A stretch of DNA of 64,000 nt from Bradyrhizobium sp. LTSP849 (GTDB lineage Bacteria; Pseudomonadota; Alphaproteobacteria; Rhizobiales; Xanthobacteraceae), in the NCBI RefSeq assembly GCF_000938255.1, contig NZ_JYMR01000045.1:62001-126000 (forward strand). Reading direction: 5' to 3'. The notes beneath the pieces are model-generated. The model was given only the letters and a program-made list of their open reading frames with translations, ran no database searches and was not told where the DNA came from. The translations under genes were made by a program, and so were the position numbers. Below are positions 62,796-64,000 of the stretch, in pieces. Positions within the stretch are counted from its first letter, which is position 1; the number at the start of each line of letters is the position of its first letter.

Positions 62796-63653
62796 ATGCA
62801 TGCGCCGCTTGCAACGAGGATCCTTGGCTTGACGCCCGACAACGCCCCATTGTCCGCGCCGTTCGGCGCGTTCGCACCGAACACGGCGCAGGCCGCGATC
62901 ATCCGCCTCGCACAACGCTCGGGGCTGAAGCGCGGCGCATTCCGGCCCTGGATGTCGCGGCTGGTCAATCTGCTGCGCGGCGGTCCGGTCGACGTGCAGT
63001 ATCAGGGCGCCTCGTTCCGCTTCTATCACCAGGGCAGCGCGACCGAGCGCGGCGCGCTGTTCAACCCTGACTACAATCTCGACGAGCTCGACTTCCTGCG
63101 CCAGCATACGCAAGCCGGCGGCGTGTTCGTCGATGTCGGCGCCAATGTCGGCACCTTTGCGCTGGTGATGGCACGGCAGGTCGGGCCCGCGGGCAAGGTG
63201 GTCGCGATCGAGCCGCATCCGATGACCTTTGGGCGGCTCTCGTTCAATCAGGCTGCATCGAAAGCGACGCAGGTGCGCCTGGTGCAGGCGGCTGCGGGCG
63301 ACAGCGACGGCGAGCTGATGATCGAGAGCGGCGGCGGCAATCTCGGCGCCACGCATGTCGTGACTGGCGCGGCCAGCGCCGATGCGATCAAGGTGCCTTC
63401 GCTGCGGCTGACACGCATCCTCGACGAGGCCGGCGTCACGCAAGTCGATGCGCTCAAGATCGACGTCGAGGGTTTTGAGGACCGCGTGCTGATCGGCTTC
63501 TTCCGCGATGCGCCGCCCTCTTTGTGGCCGCGCGCGGTTGTCATCGAGCATCTGTCACAAGACGAATGGCGGGACGATTGTATTGCAGACATGGTCGCGC
63601 GCGGCTTTGCGATTGCGCGCAAGACGCGGAGCAATACGTTCCTGTCACGCTGA
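62796..63653 (+). CDS. FkbM family methyltransferase
   Basis: A 285-residue SAM methyltransferase. The SAM site is VFVDVGANVGTFALVMA near residue 110, with KVVAIEPHPMTFGRL after it and the FkbM hallmark DALKIDVEGFEDRVLIGF near residue 217. The family methylates sugars or polyketides. The start at MHAPLATRILG is used; a TTG eight codons upstream is weaker. The gene begins 41 bases after a palindromic repeat. Confidence 0.92.
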   Translation: MHAPLATRILGLTPDNAPLSAPFGAFAPNTAQAAIIRLAQRSGLKRGAFRPWMSRLVNLLRGGPVDVQYQGASFRFYHQGSATERGALFNPDYNLDELDFLRQHTQAGGVFVDVGANVGTFALVMARQVGPAGKVVAIEPHPMTFGRLSFNQAASKATQVRLVQAAAGDSDGELMIESGGGNLGATHVVTGAASADAIKVPSLRLTRILDEAGVTQVDALKIDVEGFEDRVLIGFFRDAPPSLWPRAVVIEHLSQDEWRDDCIADMVARGFAIARKTRSNTFLSR

Positions 63654-63677
63654 CGACGACGAACAACGGAGGTTGCG

Positions 63678-64000
63678 ATGATCGATCATATGGGCTTCTC
63701 CGTCTCCGACTATGAGCGCGCGAAAGCGTTCTACGCCAAGGCGCTGGCGCCGCTCGGCTACAGCCTGATCAAGGAAGTGACGCAAGAGCAGACCGGGCAC
63801 GATCCGGCCGCGGGCTTCGGCGCCGACGGCAAGCCGGATTTCTGGATCGGCGGCGAAGGCGCGCTCAATAAGCCGGTGCATGTCGCGATCCTGGCGAAGG
63901 ACCGCGCCACAGTCGACGCCTTCTACAAGGCGGCGATGGCAGCCGGCGGACGCGACAACGGACCACCCGGCATCCGCGCGCATTATCATTCGAACTATTA
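63678..64000 (+). CDS. VOC-family protein (C-terminus outside window)
   Basis: The first 107 residues of a vicinal-oxygen-chelate (glyoxalase-like) protein: MIDHMGFSVSDYERAKAFYA, LAPLGYSLIKEVTQE, PDFWIGGEGALNK and VHVAILAKDRATVDAFYKAA. It has the standard beta-alpha-beta pattern. GGAGG lies 5 bases upstream of the ATG. The substrate is unknown. Confidence 0.88.
   Translation, partial: MIDHMGFSVSDYERAKAFYAKALAPLGYSLIKEVTQEQTGHDPAAGFGADGKPDFWIGGEGALNKPVHVAILAKDRATVDAFYKAAMAAGGRDNGPPGIRAHYHSNY

Overview
The window is a GC-rich chromosomal segment from an alphaproteobacterium, most likely Bradyrhizobium or a close relative in the Nitrobacteraceae. This rests on protein similarity I recognise by eye (Mdh, SucCD, AcnA, Ccm, SdhCDAB, LeuBCD, MatB), on alphaproteobacterial families of unknown function (DUF2794, DUF2336, DUF1223, SIMPL) and on the many intergenic palindromic repeats. 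No database search was run. There are no tRNA or rRNA genes, phage genes, insertion sequences, CRISPR arrays or integrases that I can see. The content is core housekeeping genes in short operons.

Layout. 1-5.6 kb (minus strand): mdh, sucC, a DUF1579 gene and sucD (cut by the window edge), preceded by zapE and thpR. 5.8-12.1 kb: a GDSL esterase divergent from a YbbA/YbbP-like ABC exporter pair, then a Bax-inhibitor-1 protein, a GNAT acetyltransferase and a DUF2794 protein. 12.1-13.5 kb: a candidate structured small RNA with its own terminator, then a DUF1223 gene. 13.7-19.7 kb: acnA divergent from the cytochrome c maturation operon ccmABCDG. 19.9-25.9 kb: septation protein A, ftsY, a pseudouridine synthase, a DUF2336 protein, then mtaB and dapF. 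26.2-28.9 kb: two secreted proteins (GyrI-like and SIMPL) and an MBL-fold hydrolase. 29.3-33.2 kb: ffh-rpsP-rimM-trmD-rplS, a classic translation and secretion cluster.

33.5-38.6 kb: leuC and leuD, separated by a patch of small secreted proteins rich in His, Gly, Tyr and Arg, and a zinc-peptidase-like protein. 38.7-41.5 kb: a DXD glycosyltransferase, a small accessory pair (membrane protein plus barstar-like protein) and a CitE-type lyase. 41.6-48.2 kb: carbonic anhydrase, asd, two envelope proteins, a hexapeptide acyltransferase, leuB and an MFS transporter. 48.3-50.4 kb: a YedY-like molybdopterin protein with a cytochrome b partner, and a fasciclin protein. 50.8-54.3 kb: an SDR enzyme divergent from malonyl-CoA synthetase, and a TauE/SafE exporter. 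54.9-58.3 kb: sdhCDAB. 58.5-64 kb: a hybrid histidine kinase, an SbmA/BacA-type ABC transporter, an FkbM methyltransferase and a truncated VOC protein.

How the genes fit together. Four TCA-cycle steps are encoded here (aconitase, succinyl-CoA synthetase, succinate dehydrogenase, malate dehydrogenase). Leucine synthesis (leuBCD) and the aspartate/DAP branch (asd, dapF) are also present. FtsY and Ffh, the two protein GTPases of co-translational targeting, are both in the window. The non-coding layer is the most distinctive part: about 19 long inverted repeats in roughly ten sequence families sit between genes. Two of them supply the 3' end or stop codon of a gene (rimM and the MFS gene), and one splits ccmA from ccmB. 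I see no clear new multi-gene system. The best leads are the small RNA, the barstar-like pair, the secreted His/Gly-rich cluster and the repeat families.
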